From assembly GCF_034009455.1 (NCBI RefSeq), contig NZ_CP125380.1, forward strand, positions 3,857,501-3,921,500: DNA of 64,000 nt, given 5' to 3'. The notes under the pieces are model-generated. The model saw only the letters and a list, made by a program, of their open reading frames with translations. It made no database searches and had not been told where the DNA came from. The translations under genes were made by a program, and so were the position numbers. Positions 1 through 12,243 of this stretch are shown in pieces. The stretch's first letter is position 1; the number at the start of each line of letters is the position of its first letter. This DNA is from Pseudomonas sp. P5_109. GTDB taxonomy: Bacteria > Pseudomonadota > Gammaproteobacteria > Pseudomonadales > Pseudomonadaceae.

Positions 1-829
1 GCGGTGCTTCAGGGCTCGATTGAGCGAAGCCGGTGGTGTTCAAAATCACTGAAGCTTCGACTTCATCCAGCCAGTCCTCGACCACCGAAAGGCAGCCGGG
101 CTCTTTCAAGCTGGCCAGCGCAATCGGCAACGGATTCAACCCCGCCGCCTGCAAACGCTGGCAAAAAACATCGATGAACGCGGTGTTCGCCGCCTGCAAA
201 TGCGAGCGGTAAAACAGCACCGCCGCCACCGGTTGACCCACTTGCCAGTCGGCCTGCCAGTCGCTCAGCGCGGCAGAATGTTTGTGCGGATGGTAAATCG
301 CCGTGCGTGGCAGGGTTTGCGGTTCGCCCCAGGTGTAATCACGGGCCAGCCAACGGTTGGCCAGACAGCGGAAGAAATCCAGGGCATTGCCCATCCCGCC
401 CTGGCGCAGAAACTGCCAGAGGCGGTCGCGATCCTCGGCGCCGACGGTGCTCAGGTCACTGAGTTCCGGGTCCGGGCGATCATCACCCGGCACCAGGATC
501 ACCTGCACGCCGCGTTGCGACAGCTCGACCAGGCGCTCGATGCCGTAACGCCAATAGGCGATGCCGCCGTGCAGCGAAATCAGGATCACCTTCGCATGAC
601 GCAGCACTTCATCGACGTACAAGTCGACCGAGGCATGGTTTTGCACCTGCATCGGGTTGGCCAGGCGCACGCTCGGGTAATCGTCGGGCAACTGCTGCGC
701 CGCTTCGGCGAGCAGCGCCAGGCTGGAATCGCCGCTGCACAGGACCACCAGCTCGGCGGGGGTTTGTCCAAGGTCGGCAATGTTGTCATCCGACACGAAA
801 CCGCCGGGCTGGGTCCTGAGCAGGTGCAT
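1..829 (-). CDS. cobN: Cobaltochelatase subunit CobN (partial, N-terminal part)
   Basis: This is the large subunit of the aerobic ATP-dependent cobaltochelatase (CobNST), which inserts cobalt into hydrogenobyrinic acid a,c-diamide. The open frame read from 829 downward begins MHLLRTQPGGFVSDD and continues through ISLHGGIAYWRYGIERL, both typical of CobN N-termini. No stop occurs before the left edge, so only about 276 of roughly 1250 residues are present. The start lies three bases beyond the cobW stop, which implies co-transcription and probably coupled translation. The cobalamin riboswitch near 2010-2200 should control both genes. Family assignment is firm. Whether the rest of the gene is intact cannot be seen. 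Confidence 0.93.
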   Translation of the reverse strand, partial: MHLLRTQPGGFVSDDNIADLGQTPAELVVLCSGDSSLALLAEAAQQLPDDYPSVRLANPMQVQNHASVDLYVDEVLRHAKVILISLHGGIAYWRYGIERLVELSQRGVQVILVPGDDRPDPELSDLSTVGAEDRDRLWQFLRQGGMGNALDFFRCLANRWLARDYTWGEPQTLPRTAIYHPHKHSAALSDWQADWQVGQPVAAVLFYRSHLQAANTAFIDVFCQRLQAAGLNPLPIALASLKEPGCLSVVEDWLDEVEASVILNTTGFAQSSPEAP

Positions 830-832
830 GGC

Positions 833-1900
833 TTACACGCTGAGCGCGGCGCGCAGTTGCGCTTCGAGCGCAGCGGCGTCGAGTTCCTGGCCGATCAGCA
901 CCAGCCGGGTAATGCGCGCTTCTTCGGCGCGCCACTGGCGGTCGAAGTGCTTGTCGAGACGCGTGCCCACGCCCTGGATCAGCAGGCGCATCGGTTTGTT
1001 CGGGATCGCTGCGAAGCCCTTGACGCGCAGGATGCCGTGCTGGACCACCAGTTGGGTCAGCGCGTCCATCAGCAGGCTTTCGTCGGCTTGCGGCAGTTCG
1101 ATGGAGATCGAATCGAAGGCGTCGTGATCGTGGTCGTCATGGTCATCACCGTCGTGGTGGTGATCGTGATGGCTATGACGGCTGTCGATGTGCTCCTCGG
1201 AGCCGGCACCCAGGCCGATCAGCACGTCCAGTGGCAGGCGACCGCTGCTGGCTTCGATGATTTTCACCGCTGGCGGCAATTCTTCGGCAACTTCCAGGCG
1301 CACGCGGGCCAGATCGGCCGGGCTGATCAGGTCGGACTTGTTGAGGATTACCAGGTCAGCGCTGGCCAGTTGGTCGGCGAACAATTCGTGCAGCGGCGAC
1401 TCGTGGTCCAGGTTCGGGTCGAGTTTGCGCTGGGCATCGACCTGGTCCGGGAAGGCTGCGAAGGTGCCGGCGGCCACGGCCGGGCTGTCGACCACGGTGA
1501 TTACCGCGTCGACCGTGCAGGCGCTGCGGATTTCCGGCCACTGGAAGGCTTGCACCAGCGGCTTGGGCAGGGCCAGGCCCGAGGTTTCGATGAGGATATG
1601 GTCGAGATCGCCGCGACGGGCCACCAGTTCGCGCATCACCGGGAAGAACTCTTCCTGAACGGTGCAGCACAGGCAGCCGTTGGCCAGCTCATAGACGCGG
1701 CCGTTGGCTTCTTCTTCGGTGCAACCGATGGAGCATTGCTTGAGGATTTCGCCGTCGATGCCCAGTTCGCCAAATTCGTTGACGATCACCGCGATTCGGC
1801 GACCCTGGGCGTTATCGAGCATGTGCCGCAGCAGCGTGGTTTTACCCGAGCCGAGAAAGCCTGTGACGATGGTGACGGGGAGTTTGGCCAGTGTTTTCAT
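833..1900 (-). CDS. cobW: CobW-like GTP-dependent cobalt chaperone
   Basis: A 355-residue G3E-family P-loop GTPase, thought to deliver cobalt for cobalamin synthesis. The Walker A motif GFLGSGKTT lies at about residues 14-22 and the metal-binding CLCC at 76-79. A His/Asp-rich loop (HSHHDHHHDGDDHDDHDHD) precedes the C-terminal CobW domain. The open frame extends further upstream, but that part overlaps the riboswitch. The start at MKTLAKLPVTIVTGF gives the normal family length and was chosen for that reason. It ends three bases before cobN, so the two form an operon. A nickel- or zinc-directed G3E paralogue is the alternative, but the adjacency to cobN and the riboswitch favour cobalt. Confidence 0.93.
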   Translation of the reverse strand: MKTLAKLPVTIVTGFLGSGKTTLLRHMLDNAQGRRIAVIVNEFGELGIDGEILKQCSIGCTEEEANGRVYELANGCLCCTVQEEFFPVMRELVARRGDLDHILIETSGLALPKPLVQAFQWPEIRSACTVDAVITVVDSPAVAAGTFAAFPDQVDAQRKLDPNLDHESPLHELFADQLASADLVILNKSDLISPADLARVRLEVAEELPPAVKIIEASSGRLPLDVLIGLGAGSEEHIDSRHSHHDHHHDGDDHDDHDHDAFDSISIELPQADESLLMDALTQLVVQHGILRVKGFAAIPNKPMRLLIQGVGTRLDKHFDRQWRAEEARITRLVLIGQELDAAALEAQLRAALSV

Positions 1901-2009
1901 CGGATGCCCTATGGCTAGGTGGCGGGCATACGGGACGACAACCGGCACCGCGGGCGCGTGTGCCTGAAGAGTTCGCCACCGGATCACCCCGCCCGGTTGA
2001 AAGTGAGAA

Positions 2010-2200
2010 TCTGTGTCGAGGCAGGTCTCCTGGCTGACGGTGTGCCGGCCTTGAGCCTGGCATTCGCTGCGCCTTCCCGCCGGCCTCATGGATTGAGTCA
2101 GCAGTGGCGTGGCAACGAACATCACCGTTCACAGTTGCGGGGGCAGCCGCGGCATCGACCGCGTTCCCTTCTTAGCTTCGACAAACGCCGAAGAACCTCG
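2010..2200 (-). promoter_or_regulatory. Cobalamin riboswitch upstream of cobW-cobN
   Basis: Read on the minus strand, this stretch contains GGGAACGCGGTCGATGCCGC followed by GGCTGCCCCCGCAACTGTGA, which is the conserved B12-box core. It ends with GCCAGGAGACCTGCCTCGAC, the usual closing helix segment. The element lies 110 bp upstream of the cobW start, so adenosylcobalamin would repress cobW-cobN. Boundaries are estimated from the conserved blocks, and the terminator or RBS-sequestering part of the expression platform was not resolved. Confidence 0.9.
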
Positions 2201-2262
2201 AAAGCGCAAGGCTACGCATGGTCTTGGGGCGGGTCAATGTTCATGCTCAGAATGCGGTCACT

Positions 2263-2385
2263 TGTGGCGAGGGGGCTTGCCCCCGTTGGGTTGCGAAGCG
2301 ACCCCCGACAATCTTTCTGACAAATCCTGCACTCAGGCCTTGCGACGGCTGCGCCGCCGAACGGGGGCAAGCCCCCTCGCCACAG
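2263..2385. repeat. REPIN (GTGGCGAGGGGGCTTGCCCC family)
   Basis: Two inverted copies of the core GTGGCGAGGGGGCTTGCCCC flank a short variable middle. The pair can form a long hairpin, the structure called a REPIN in fluorescent pseudomonads. It lies between the two divergent cobalamin riboswitches. Confidence 0.85.
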
Positions 2386-2447
2386 GTCTCGAGTTGAGAA
2401 TACTTGCCAATTGACGCCAAACCCCCGCCCATGCTCTCCTACGCATC

Positions 2448-2660
2448 TTGTTACGGGTGCCCTTCACAGGGTGAAACGGGAAACCGGTGAATCATGTGCT
2501 TTACTCTTAAGCCATGTCAGTCCGGTGCTGCCCCCGCAACGGTAAGCGAGCGAAGCGTCAGATCCACTGTGCCATTACGGTATGGGAAGGTGATGCTTTC
2601 AGGATCAGGCATCTGCCTGCGCCCCTCGTGAGCCCGGAGACCGGCCCGCAACACAAAGTG
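2448..2660 (+). promoter_or_regulatory. Cobalamin riboswitch upstream of cbtB-cbtA
   Basis: The plus strand shows the full order of B12-riboswitch blocks. These are GGGTGCCCTTCACAGGGTGA, then GGGAAACCGGTGAATC, then TCCGGTGCTGCCCCCGCAAC with GGTAAGCGAG, and finally a closing segment GAGCCCGGAGACCGGCCCGC. It lies about 125 bp upstream of cbtB and faces the cbtBA-cobE-cobM genes. Cobalamin should repress the downstream cobalt uptake and corrin-ring genes. Exact ends are approximate. Confidence 0.92.
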
Positions 2661-2784
2661 ACCAGTACGATCACTGAAACAACAAACCCGCGGTGGGCGG
2701 GCGCTGTTTGAAACGCTGCGCGCCTGGTCGTGCAGGTTTTTGCATGCGCTCTTATTCCCCGCTGACAGACCAGAGGGAAACGCC

Positions 2785-2976
2785 ATGTCGATCATCAGCA
2801 GCACCGGCCACACCACAACCAGCACCACCTCTACCCTGGCCCAACGCCTGACCGCCGCCGCCTGCGCGTCGATCCTTGGCGCCTGCCTTGTGTATTTCGC
2901 CGGTTTCTCGCACATCGAAGCGGTGCACAATGCCGCCCACGATACCCGTCACAGCTCTGCGTTCCCGTGCCATTGA
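2785..2976 (+). CDS. cbtB: CbtB, cobalt transporter small subunit
   Basis: A 63-residue membrane peptide with one hydrophobic segment (about residues 22-41) and a histidine-rich C-terminus ending HDTRHSSAFPCH. This is the form of CbtB, which works with the multi-span CbtA in predicted B12-regulated cobalt uptake. The start at MSIISSTG was chosen over an upstream in-frame ATG because it follows a GAGGGAAA ribosome-binding site and gives the family length. cbtA begins 11 bases after the stop, and a cobalamin riboswitch lies upstream. Confidence 0.9.
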   Translation: MSIISSTGHTTTSTTSTLAQRLTAAACASILGACLVYFAGFSHIEAVHNAAHDTRHSSAFPCH

Positions 2977-2987
2977 GACCTGACGAC

Positions 2988-3695
2988 ATGATCAAGCGTA
3001 TTGCACAAACCGCAGGTTTCACCGGGCTGCTGGCCGCCCTGCTGCTGACCCTGCTGCAAAGTTTCTGGGTCTCGCCCCTGATCCTGCAGGCCGAAACCTA
3101 CGAAAAAGCCGAACCGGCGGTTGTTGAAATGCATGAGCACGCCGACGGTGCGATGGCGGCCCACACCCACGATGCGCAAGCCTGGGAGCCGGAAGACGGC
3201 TGGCAGCGCGTGCTGTCGACCACCGGCGGCAACCTGGTGGTGGCCGTTGGTTTCGCCCTGATGCTGGCCGGCCTGTACACCTTGCGTGCGCCGACCAAAA
3301 CCTCTCAGGGCCTGCTCTGGGGCCTGGCCGGTTATGCGACCTTCGTGCTCGCGCCGACCCTTGGCCTGCCACCTGAATTGCCGGGCACTGCCGCAGCCGA
3401 TCTGGCGCAACGGCAACTGTGGTGGATCGGTACTGCTGCCTCCACCGCCGTCGGTATCGCCCTGATCGTATTCAGCCGTCACTGGCTGATGAAAGTCCTC
3501 GGTGTGGCAATCCTTGCCGTTCCCCATGTGATTGGCGCACCGCAACCGGAAGTGCATTCGATGCTCGCTCCTGAAGTACTGGAAGCCCAGTTCAAAATCG
3601 CTTCGCAGTTGACCAACGTGGCATTCTGGCTGGCCCTGGGCCTGATCAGCGCCTGGTTGTTCCGCCGCAAAAGCGATGGCCAATACCACGCATGA
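2988..3695 (+). CDS. cbtA: CbtA, cobalt transporter membrane subunit
   Basis: A 235-residue polytopic membrane protein of the CbtA family, predicted to carry cobalt across the inner membrane. About five hydrophobic segments are visible. A His/Glu-rich loop after the first span (EMHEHADGAMAAHTHD) could bind metal. The start MIKRIAQT was preferred over an upstream in-frame ATG that overlaps cbtB. The last four bases overlap cobE (ATGA), consistent with translational coupling. The transport assignment rests on family and on the riboswitch and cobalamin context. Confidence 0.9.
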   Translation: MIKRIAQTAGFTGLLAALLLTLLQSFWVSPLILQAETYEKAEPAVVEMHEHADGAMAAHTHDAQAWEPEDGWQRVLSTTGGNLVVAVGFALMLAGLYTLRAPTKTSQGLLWGLAGYATFVLAPTLGLPPELPGTAAADLAQRQLWWIGTAASTAVGIALIVFSRHWLMKVLGVAILAVPHVIGAPQPEVHSMLAPEVLEAQFKIASQLTNVAFWLALGLISAWLFRRKSDGQYHA

Positions 3696-4105
3696 CTGAC
3701 GTCAGCACAGCGCCGACCCTGGTGGTCGGCCTGGGCTGCCAGCGAGGCTGCCCCGTCAGCACGTTGCTGGCGCTGCTCGACCAGGCGCTGGAGGCACACC
3801 AGATTGCCCGTCATGAAATCAAGGCGCTGGCCAGCATCGACTTGAAGCGCGACGAACCCGCGCTGATCGAACTGGCACAACAGCTAGGTCTTGAACTGAT
3901 GTATTTCAGCAGTGAACAACTGGCCGTCTATGAGCCGCAACTCAGTCATCAATCGCAAATAGCGTTTGAACGCACCGGTTGCTACGGCGTGGCGGAAAGC
4001 GCCGCACTGGCCCTGGCCGAACAACTGACCCAGTCCCCGGCAAAACTGCTGATTCCCCGACAAAAATATGCCCAGGCAACCCTGGCATTGGCCGGCGCGG
4101 CATAA
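3692..4105 (+). CDS. cobE: CobE / CbiG C-terminal-like cobalamin biosynthesis protein
   Basis: A 137-residue protein with the N-terminal pattern VVGLGCQRGCP and an internal GCYGVAESAALA, both diagnostic of CobE, the stand-alone homologue of the C-terminal half of CbiG. It takes part in corrin-ring formation around the precorrin-4/5 steps, and its exact role in the aerobic route is not settled. It overlaps cbtA by four bases and is followed 83 bases later by cobM, so the cobalt uptake and ring-building genes appear to share one riboswitch-controlled transcript. Confidence 0.88.
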   Translation: MTDVSTAPTLVVGLGCQRGCPVSTLLALLDQALEAHQIARHEIKALASIDLKRDEPALIELAQQLGLELMYFSSEQLAVYEPQLSHQSQIAFERTGCYGVAESAALALAEQLTQSPAKLLIPRQKYAQATLALAGAA

Positions 4106-4188
4106 AATCCCCGATAATCCCCGCCTCGATCATGAACATTCTTCATCTGAAGGCCTGTTCAGCCCCTTTTTTCCCACAGGAACCGACG

Positions 4189-4935
4189 ATGACCGTCTAC
4201 TTCATTGGCGCAGGTCCCGGCGACCCCGAACTGATTACCGTCAAGGGCCAGCGGCTGATTCGCAGCTGCCCGGTGATCATTTACGCCGGCTCCCTGGTGC
4301 CTGCCGCCGTACTGGAAGGTCATTGCGCCGAACAGGTAGTCAACAGCGCCGAACTGCACCTGGAACAGATCATTGACCTGATCAAAAGCGCCCACGCCAA
4401 AGGTCAGGATGTTGCCCGGGTGCACTCCGGCGACCCGAGCCTGTATGGCGCCATTGGCGAGCAGATTCGCTACCTGCGCGAGCTGGACATTGCGTTCGAA
4501 ATCGTACCCGGCGTGACGGCCACAGCCGCTTGCGCGGCGCTTTTGGGCGCGGAGCTGACGTTGCCGGACATTTCACAGAGCGTGATCCTGACGCGCTACG
4601 CCGACAAGACCGTCATGCCACCTGGAGAGGCGTTCTCCAGCCTGGCGCAGCACGGCGCGACCATGGCGATTCATCTGGGGGTCAATCATCTGGCGAAGAT
4701 CGTTGAGGAGCTGCTGCCGCATTACGGTGCCGATTGCCCGATTGCGGTGGTTCACCGCGCGAGCTGGCCGGATCAGGATTGGGTGGTGGGAACGCTTGAG
4801 GACATTGCCGGGAAGGTTGCAGCCAAGGGCTTTCGCCGTACGGCGTTGATTCTGGTCGGTCGGGTGCTGGGCAATGACCACTTCAGCGAGTCATCGCTGT
4901 ATCGCGCGGGGCATGCGCATCTTTACAGACCCTGA
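4189..4935 (+). CDS. cobM: Precorrin-4 C11-methyltransferase
   Basis: A 248-residue SAM-dependent tetrapyrrole methylase of the aerobic cobalamin pathway. It methylates C-11 of precorrin-4 to give precorrin-5. The sequence begins MTVYFIGAGPGDPELITVKG, the standard methylase N-terminus. It also contains VHSGDPSLYGAIGEQ and ends in the usual RTALILVGRVLG segment. The start was placed at the ATG after AGGAACCGACG, because an in-frame extension into cobE is not homologous to the family. The anaerobic homologue CbiF is the alternative name, but CobN and CobE in the same locus indicate the aerobic route. Confidence 0.93.
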   Translation: MTVYFIGAGPGDPELITVKGQRLIRSCPVIIYAGSLVPAAVLEGHCAEQVVNSAELHLEQIIDLIKSAHAKGQDVARVHSGDPSLYGAIGEQIRYLRELDIAFEIVPGVTATAACAALLGAELTLPDISQSVILTRYADKTVMPPGEAFSSLAQHGATMAIHLGVNHLAKIVEELLPHYGADCPIAVVHRASWPDQDWVVGTLEDIAGKVAAKGFRRTALILVGRVLGNDHFSESSLYRAGHAHLYRP

Positions 4936-4948
4936 TTCACCACCAACC

Positions 4949-5062
4949 CTGTGGCGAGGGGGCTTGCCCCCGTTCGGCGGCGTAGCCGTCGCAAAATCTG
5001 TGTACCCGTATAAAAGCCGGGGCCGCTTCGCAGCCCAACGGGGGCAAGCCCCCTCGCCACAG
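4949..5062. repeat. REPIN (GTGGCGAGGGGGCTTGCCCC family)
   Basis: Inverted pair of the same core as at 2263-2385, here just after the cobM stop. It could stabilise the 3' end of the cob transcript. Confidence 0.85.
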
Positions 5063-5078
5063 GTTTCCAATCACCCAT

Positions 5079-5110
5079 AAAAAAACGGCGCTCACGGGGC
5101 GCCGTTTTTT
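5079..5110. terminator. Bidirectional rho-independent terminator between cobM and nfuA
   Basis: An A-tract, a GC-rich stem (ACGGCGC pairing with GCGCCGT around a short CACGGG-type loop) and a T-tract form a symmetric hairpin. It can terminate nfuA on the minus strand (19 bp after its stop) and the cob operon on the plus strand. Confidence 0.85.
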
Positions 5111-5128
5111 CGTTTCGCAGCGAACACC

Positions 5129-5770
<642 letters not shown>

Positions 5771-5821
5771 CTAGTATTTTTGTCGGGAAAAGAAACACCG
5801 ATCACCCTGTGTCGGCGGGCT

Positions 5822-5917
5822 TTGTGGCGAGGGGGCTTGCCCCCGTTGGGTCGCGAAGCGGCCCCAAAAAACGGGCCTGCTGCGCAGTCCAACGGGGGCA
5901 AGCCCCCTCGCCACAAA
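5822..5917. repeat. REPIN (GTGGCGAGGGGGCTTGCCCC family)
   Basis: Inverted core pair between cti and nfuA. The arms are nearly perfect and the middle is GC-rich. Confidence 0.85.
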
Positions 5918-5946
5918 AGCCCTCTCCACAGGGGATCTGCGTCCGA

Positions 5947-8256
5947 TCAGAGGTTCTCGTAGCGGTTCATGTCCAGCACGCCCTCTTCCACTGGATCGGT
6001 TTCGTGGATGTAGCGGCTCAGGTCATGGAAATACACCCAGAATTGCGGATGACTGCGCCGTATCCCCCAACGTTCGACGATTTTCTCGAAGCTGTCGCTA
6101 TCCTTGGCATTTTCCATTGCATCGACAAACGCCGGCACCTGCCCGGCGGGGATGTTGAACATGAAGTTCGGGTAGCTGCTGAGTACGCCGGGGAAAATCG
6201 TCAGGGTGTCGAGCCCCGGCTGATAGCGCAGCGATTCGCCGAGCAGGAACGCCACGTTGCTGTGGGCACGGTTGCGCAGCAGGCTGTAGACCTCTCGTTT
6301 GCCGCTGGCGGTTTCGATACGCAGCATGGTCGCTTCCGGCAGCTGATCAATCACTTTCAATCCGGCCGCCGGACGCGAGGTCAGGCGGCTCAGCGCCTGC
6401 TCGGCACTTTGCAGGTCCGAATCGATGTTCGGCCGCGAGCAGTAGGCGCCGTCGCAGCGGTTGATCGGATCGGGCCTGGCATTGAGATCGCCATAACGGG
6501 CCAGCAATTGCCGGGCGAAATCTCGCTTGGGATCCTGCGGATCAAGCTTCAGCGCAGTCGGTTTGTCGTCGTCGATGGACTCGTAGTCCAGCCACATCTT
6601 GAATTTGCCACTGTTCTGATACCAGTCATCGAGGTAGCCATCCCGGGAATCGGCCGGCATCAGGCGCAGGAAGTTCTGCTCGGCACCGTTGCGGATCAGG
6701 TCGAAATACAGGCGCGTCTGGGCCTGGTGGGACACGTTACCGAACACATCGAAGTTCACCGCCAGTTGATAGTAGGTGCGCTCCAGCAGCGGATAGTCGA
6801 ACAGCCACATCGTCTGCGGCACGTCGCCGATCAGGCCCTTGGTCACCGAAGCACTATCGAAATGGCGGAAGATACTCAGCAGTGCGTTGTCGTTGCCGGC
6901 CCACAGGGTCGACCAGCTCGGCGCCGGCTGGTCGGCATAGCTGTCGCGGCGCAGGGCCTCGTACTCGTTGCGTTTGTCGCGGTAGTCGTGCCACAGGCTC
7001 AGGACGCTGCCGACATCGTCATTCTGCCCCGGCATCGCCAGCAACGGCGTGGCCTGCCCGCGATAGTTCGGGTCGGTGATGTAGAGGTCGTGTTCAGGCG
7101 CCTGGAACAGTGCCCAGAAGTTGTCGCGAATGACATCCGTGGCGATCTGCCCGCGGCACACCGGGCCGCGGATAAACGTGCGCACAAAGTACTCGGCGTT
7201 ATCGAGCATGAACTGATAACGCGCCTGGGCCGGAATCGCTTCGAAGGTGGCAAACGGGTTGGCCCGGCTTTGCGGCCCGTAGCCCGGTAATGCGTCGACC
7301 TGCCAGTTGCCGCTATAGAACAGCGATTTGACCCGCGCCAGCTTCGCCGCACTCAGCGCATAGGTAATGTGGGTCTTGTGCACGATCACACCCTGCACCG
7401 GCCACAAACGATAGTAGAACTGCGTGCCTGGGTCATCGTTGGGGCGACGGCTGTTGATCAGGTCAATCGGCTGGCCGGTCGGCGTGCGCGAACGCACCCA
7501 CTGGAAGAAATGCCCTGGCTCGCCATCCTTGAAGTAGAGATGGGCGAGGTACCAATGCTCATACAGCCAGCGCCCCACCAGGCTTTCCCGGGCGCCCGGC
7601 GCATTGAGCAGGTTTTCCCACTGGATCACCTCCTGCGTCTCTGTTGCACTCGGGGCCAAGGCCTGCTGGTCGATAGGTGCCCCGGCCGCCAGCCAGCGTT
7701 GCAGCGTCTGGTACTGCTGGTCGGTCAGGCCGGTCACCGCCAGCGGCATGCCCTCCTTCGGGTGCGCGGCGGCATAGGCGCCGAACTCCGCGGGCATGGC
7801 ACACATGTTTTCCCGGTTCAGGCCCAGGACGATGTCTTGCGGCAATTTGGCATTGGGTTGCAACGGGGTGTTGTGGCCCAGTTCCAACATCCGCGCCATC
7901 AATGCAGCCTGGCTGCCCTGGGCATCGAGCACCGAATAGAAGCCTTTTTGCTGCCAGGCGGTTTTTCCGGAGGCGTCCAGAAACAGCCGCGTCGGTGCCA
8001 CCGCTTTCGTGCGGTCACCGTCATAGACCGGGATTTTCGTCGCGCCCCGCGCCGCGCCTTCGCCACTGCCCAGGTTGAGCTGACAGGCGGCGTCGTTGCA
8101 GGCGTGGCAAGCCACGCACTTTTCAGTGAAGATCGGCTGGATGTCGCGGCTGTAGGAAATAGAAGGTGAAATGGCAGTGGAAATCGCCGGGCTTTGCGCC
8201 ACGGCGCCCCAGCTTAAAAACAACAGCAATGTGCTGATGACGAAGCGATACGACAT
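5947..8256 (-). CDS. cti: Fatty acid cis/trans isomerase (periplasmic, c-type haem)
   Basis: A 769-residue periplasmic enzyme that converts cis-unsaturated phospholipid acyl chains to trans, making the membrane more rigid under solvent or heat stress. A signal peptide is visible (hydrophobic residues 6-17, AVA cleavage site near 20). The haem-binding CVACH lies at residues 47-51, with further cysteines nearby (CNDAAC). Length and overall composition match Cti of Pseudomonas. It stands alone between nfuA and the divergent metH, with its start 156 bp from the metH start. No regulator-binding site specific to cti was recognised. Confidence 0.93.
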   Translation of the reverse strand: MSYRFVISTLLLFLSWGAVAQSPAISTAISPSISYSRDIQPIFTEKCVACHACNDAACQLNLGSGEGAARGATKIPVYDGDRTKAVAPTRLFLDASGKTAWQQKGFYSVLDAQGSQAALMARMLELGHNTPLQPNAKLPQDIVLGLNRENMCAMPAEFGAYAAAHPKEGMPLAVTGLTDQQYQTLQRWLAAGAPIDQQALAPSATETQEVIQWENLLNAPGARESLVGRWLYEHWYLAHLYFKDGEPGHFFQWVRSRTPTGQPIDLINSRRPNDDPGTQFYYRLWPVQGVIVHKTHITYALSAAKLARVKSLFYSGNWQVDALPGYGPQSRANPFATFEAIPAQARYQFMLDNAEYFVRTFIRGPVCRGQIATDVIRDNFWALFQAPEHDLYITDPNYRGQATPLLAMPGQNDDVGSVLSLWHDYRDKRNEYEALRRDSYADQPAPSWSTLWAGNDNALLSIFRHFDSASVTKGLIGDVPQTMWLFDYPLLERTYYQLAVNFDVFGNVSHQAQTRLYFDLIRNGAEQNFLRLMPADSRDGYLDDWYQNSGKFKMWLDYESIDDDKPTALKLDPQDPKRDFARQLLARYGDLNARPDPINRCDGAYCSRPNIDSDLQSAEQALSRLTSRPAAGLKVIDQLPEATMLRIETASGKREVYSLLRNRAHSNVAFLLGESLRYQPGLDTLTIFPGVLSSYPNFMFNIPAGQVPAFVDAMENAKDSDSFEKIVERWGIRRSHPQFWVYFHDLSRYIHETDPVEEGVLDMNRYENL

Positions 8257-8316
8257 GTCCCTGGTCCTGAATCCTGAAAAAACGCCGCGATTCTACCGGT
8301 CTGTCATCCCTGCCAA

Positions 8317-8333
8317 CATGAACGATATTCATG
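8317..8333. promoter_or_regulatory. Putative MetR-binding palindrome upstream of metH
   Basis: CATGAACGATATTCATG is a perfect 6-bp-arm palindrome around five bases and contains TGAA-N5-TTCA, the form of the MetR operator known from enterobacteria. It lies 80-96 bp upstream of the metH start, a suitable place for activation by MetR with homocysteine. No second copy was recognised nearby. Confidence 0.55.
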
Positions 8334-8412
8334 CAAATTCGAGTCATGCTCTAAAAGCGCACAGGTTTGCTATCATCCCGGCCCTTCGTCATGGTCTTAC
8401 CGAGTAGTCCAA

Positions 8413-12123
<3,711 letters not shown>

Positions 12124-12132
12124 GTGACCCCT

Positions 12133-12232
12133 TGTAGGAGCGAGCTCGCTCGCGATGGACTCATGAGCGCTGTGTTTATCCAGTAAACACGCGTTATCGT
12201 TAACGACCATCGCGAGCGAGCTCGCTCCTACA
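12133..12232. repeat. REPIN (GTAGGAGCGAGCTCGCTCGC family)
   Basis: Inverted arms TGTAGGAGCGAGCTCGCTCG and its complement flank a middle with the ACACGCGTTATCGTTAACGA segment also found in the array at 27872-28670. It separates the convergent metH and NEL-protein genes. Confidence 0.85.
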
Positions 12233-12243
12233 GGGAGAATGAG

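Noticed and set aside
200..1918. 572-residue plus-strand open frame
   Set aside because: It is antisense to cobN and cobW, both recognised by conserved motifs. Long antisense frames are expected in GC-rich DNA.
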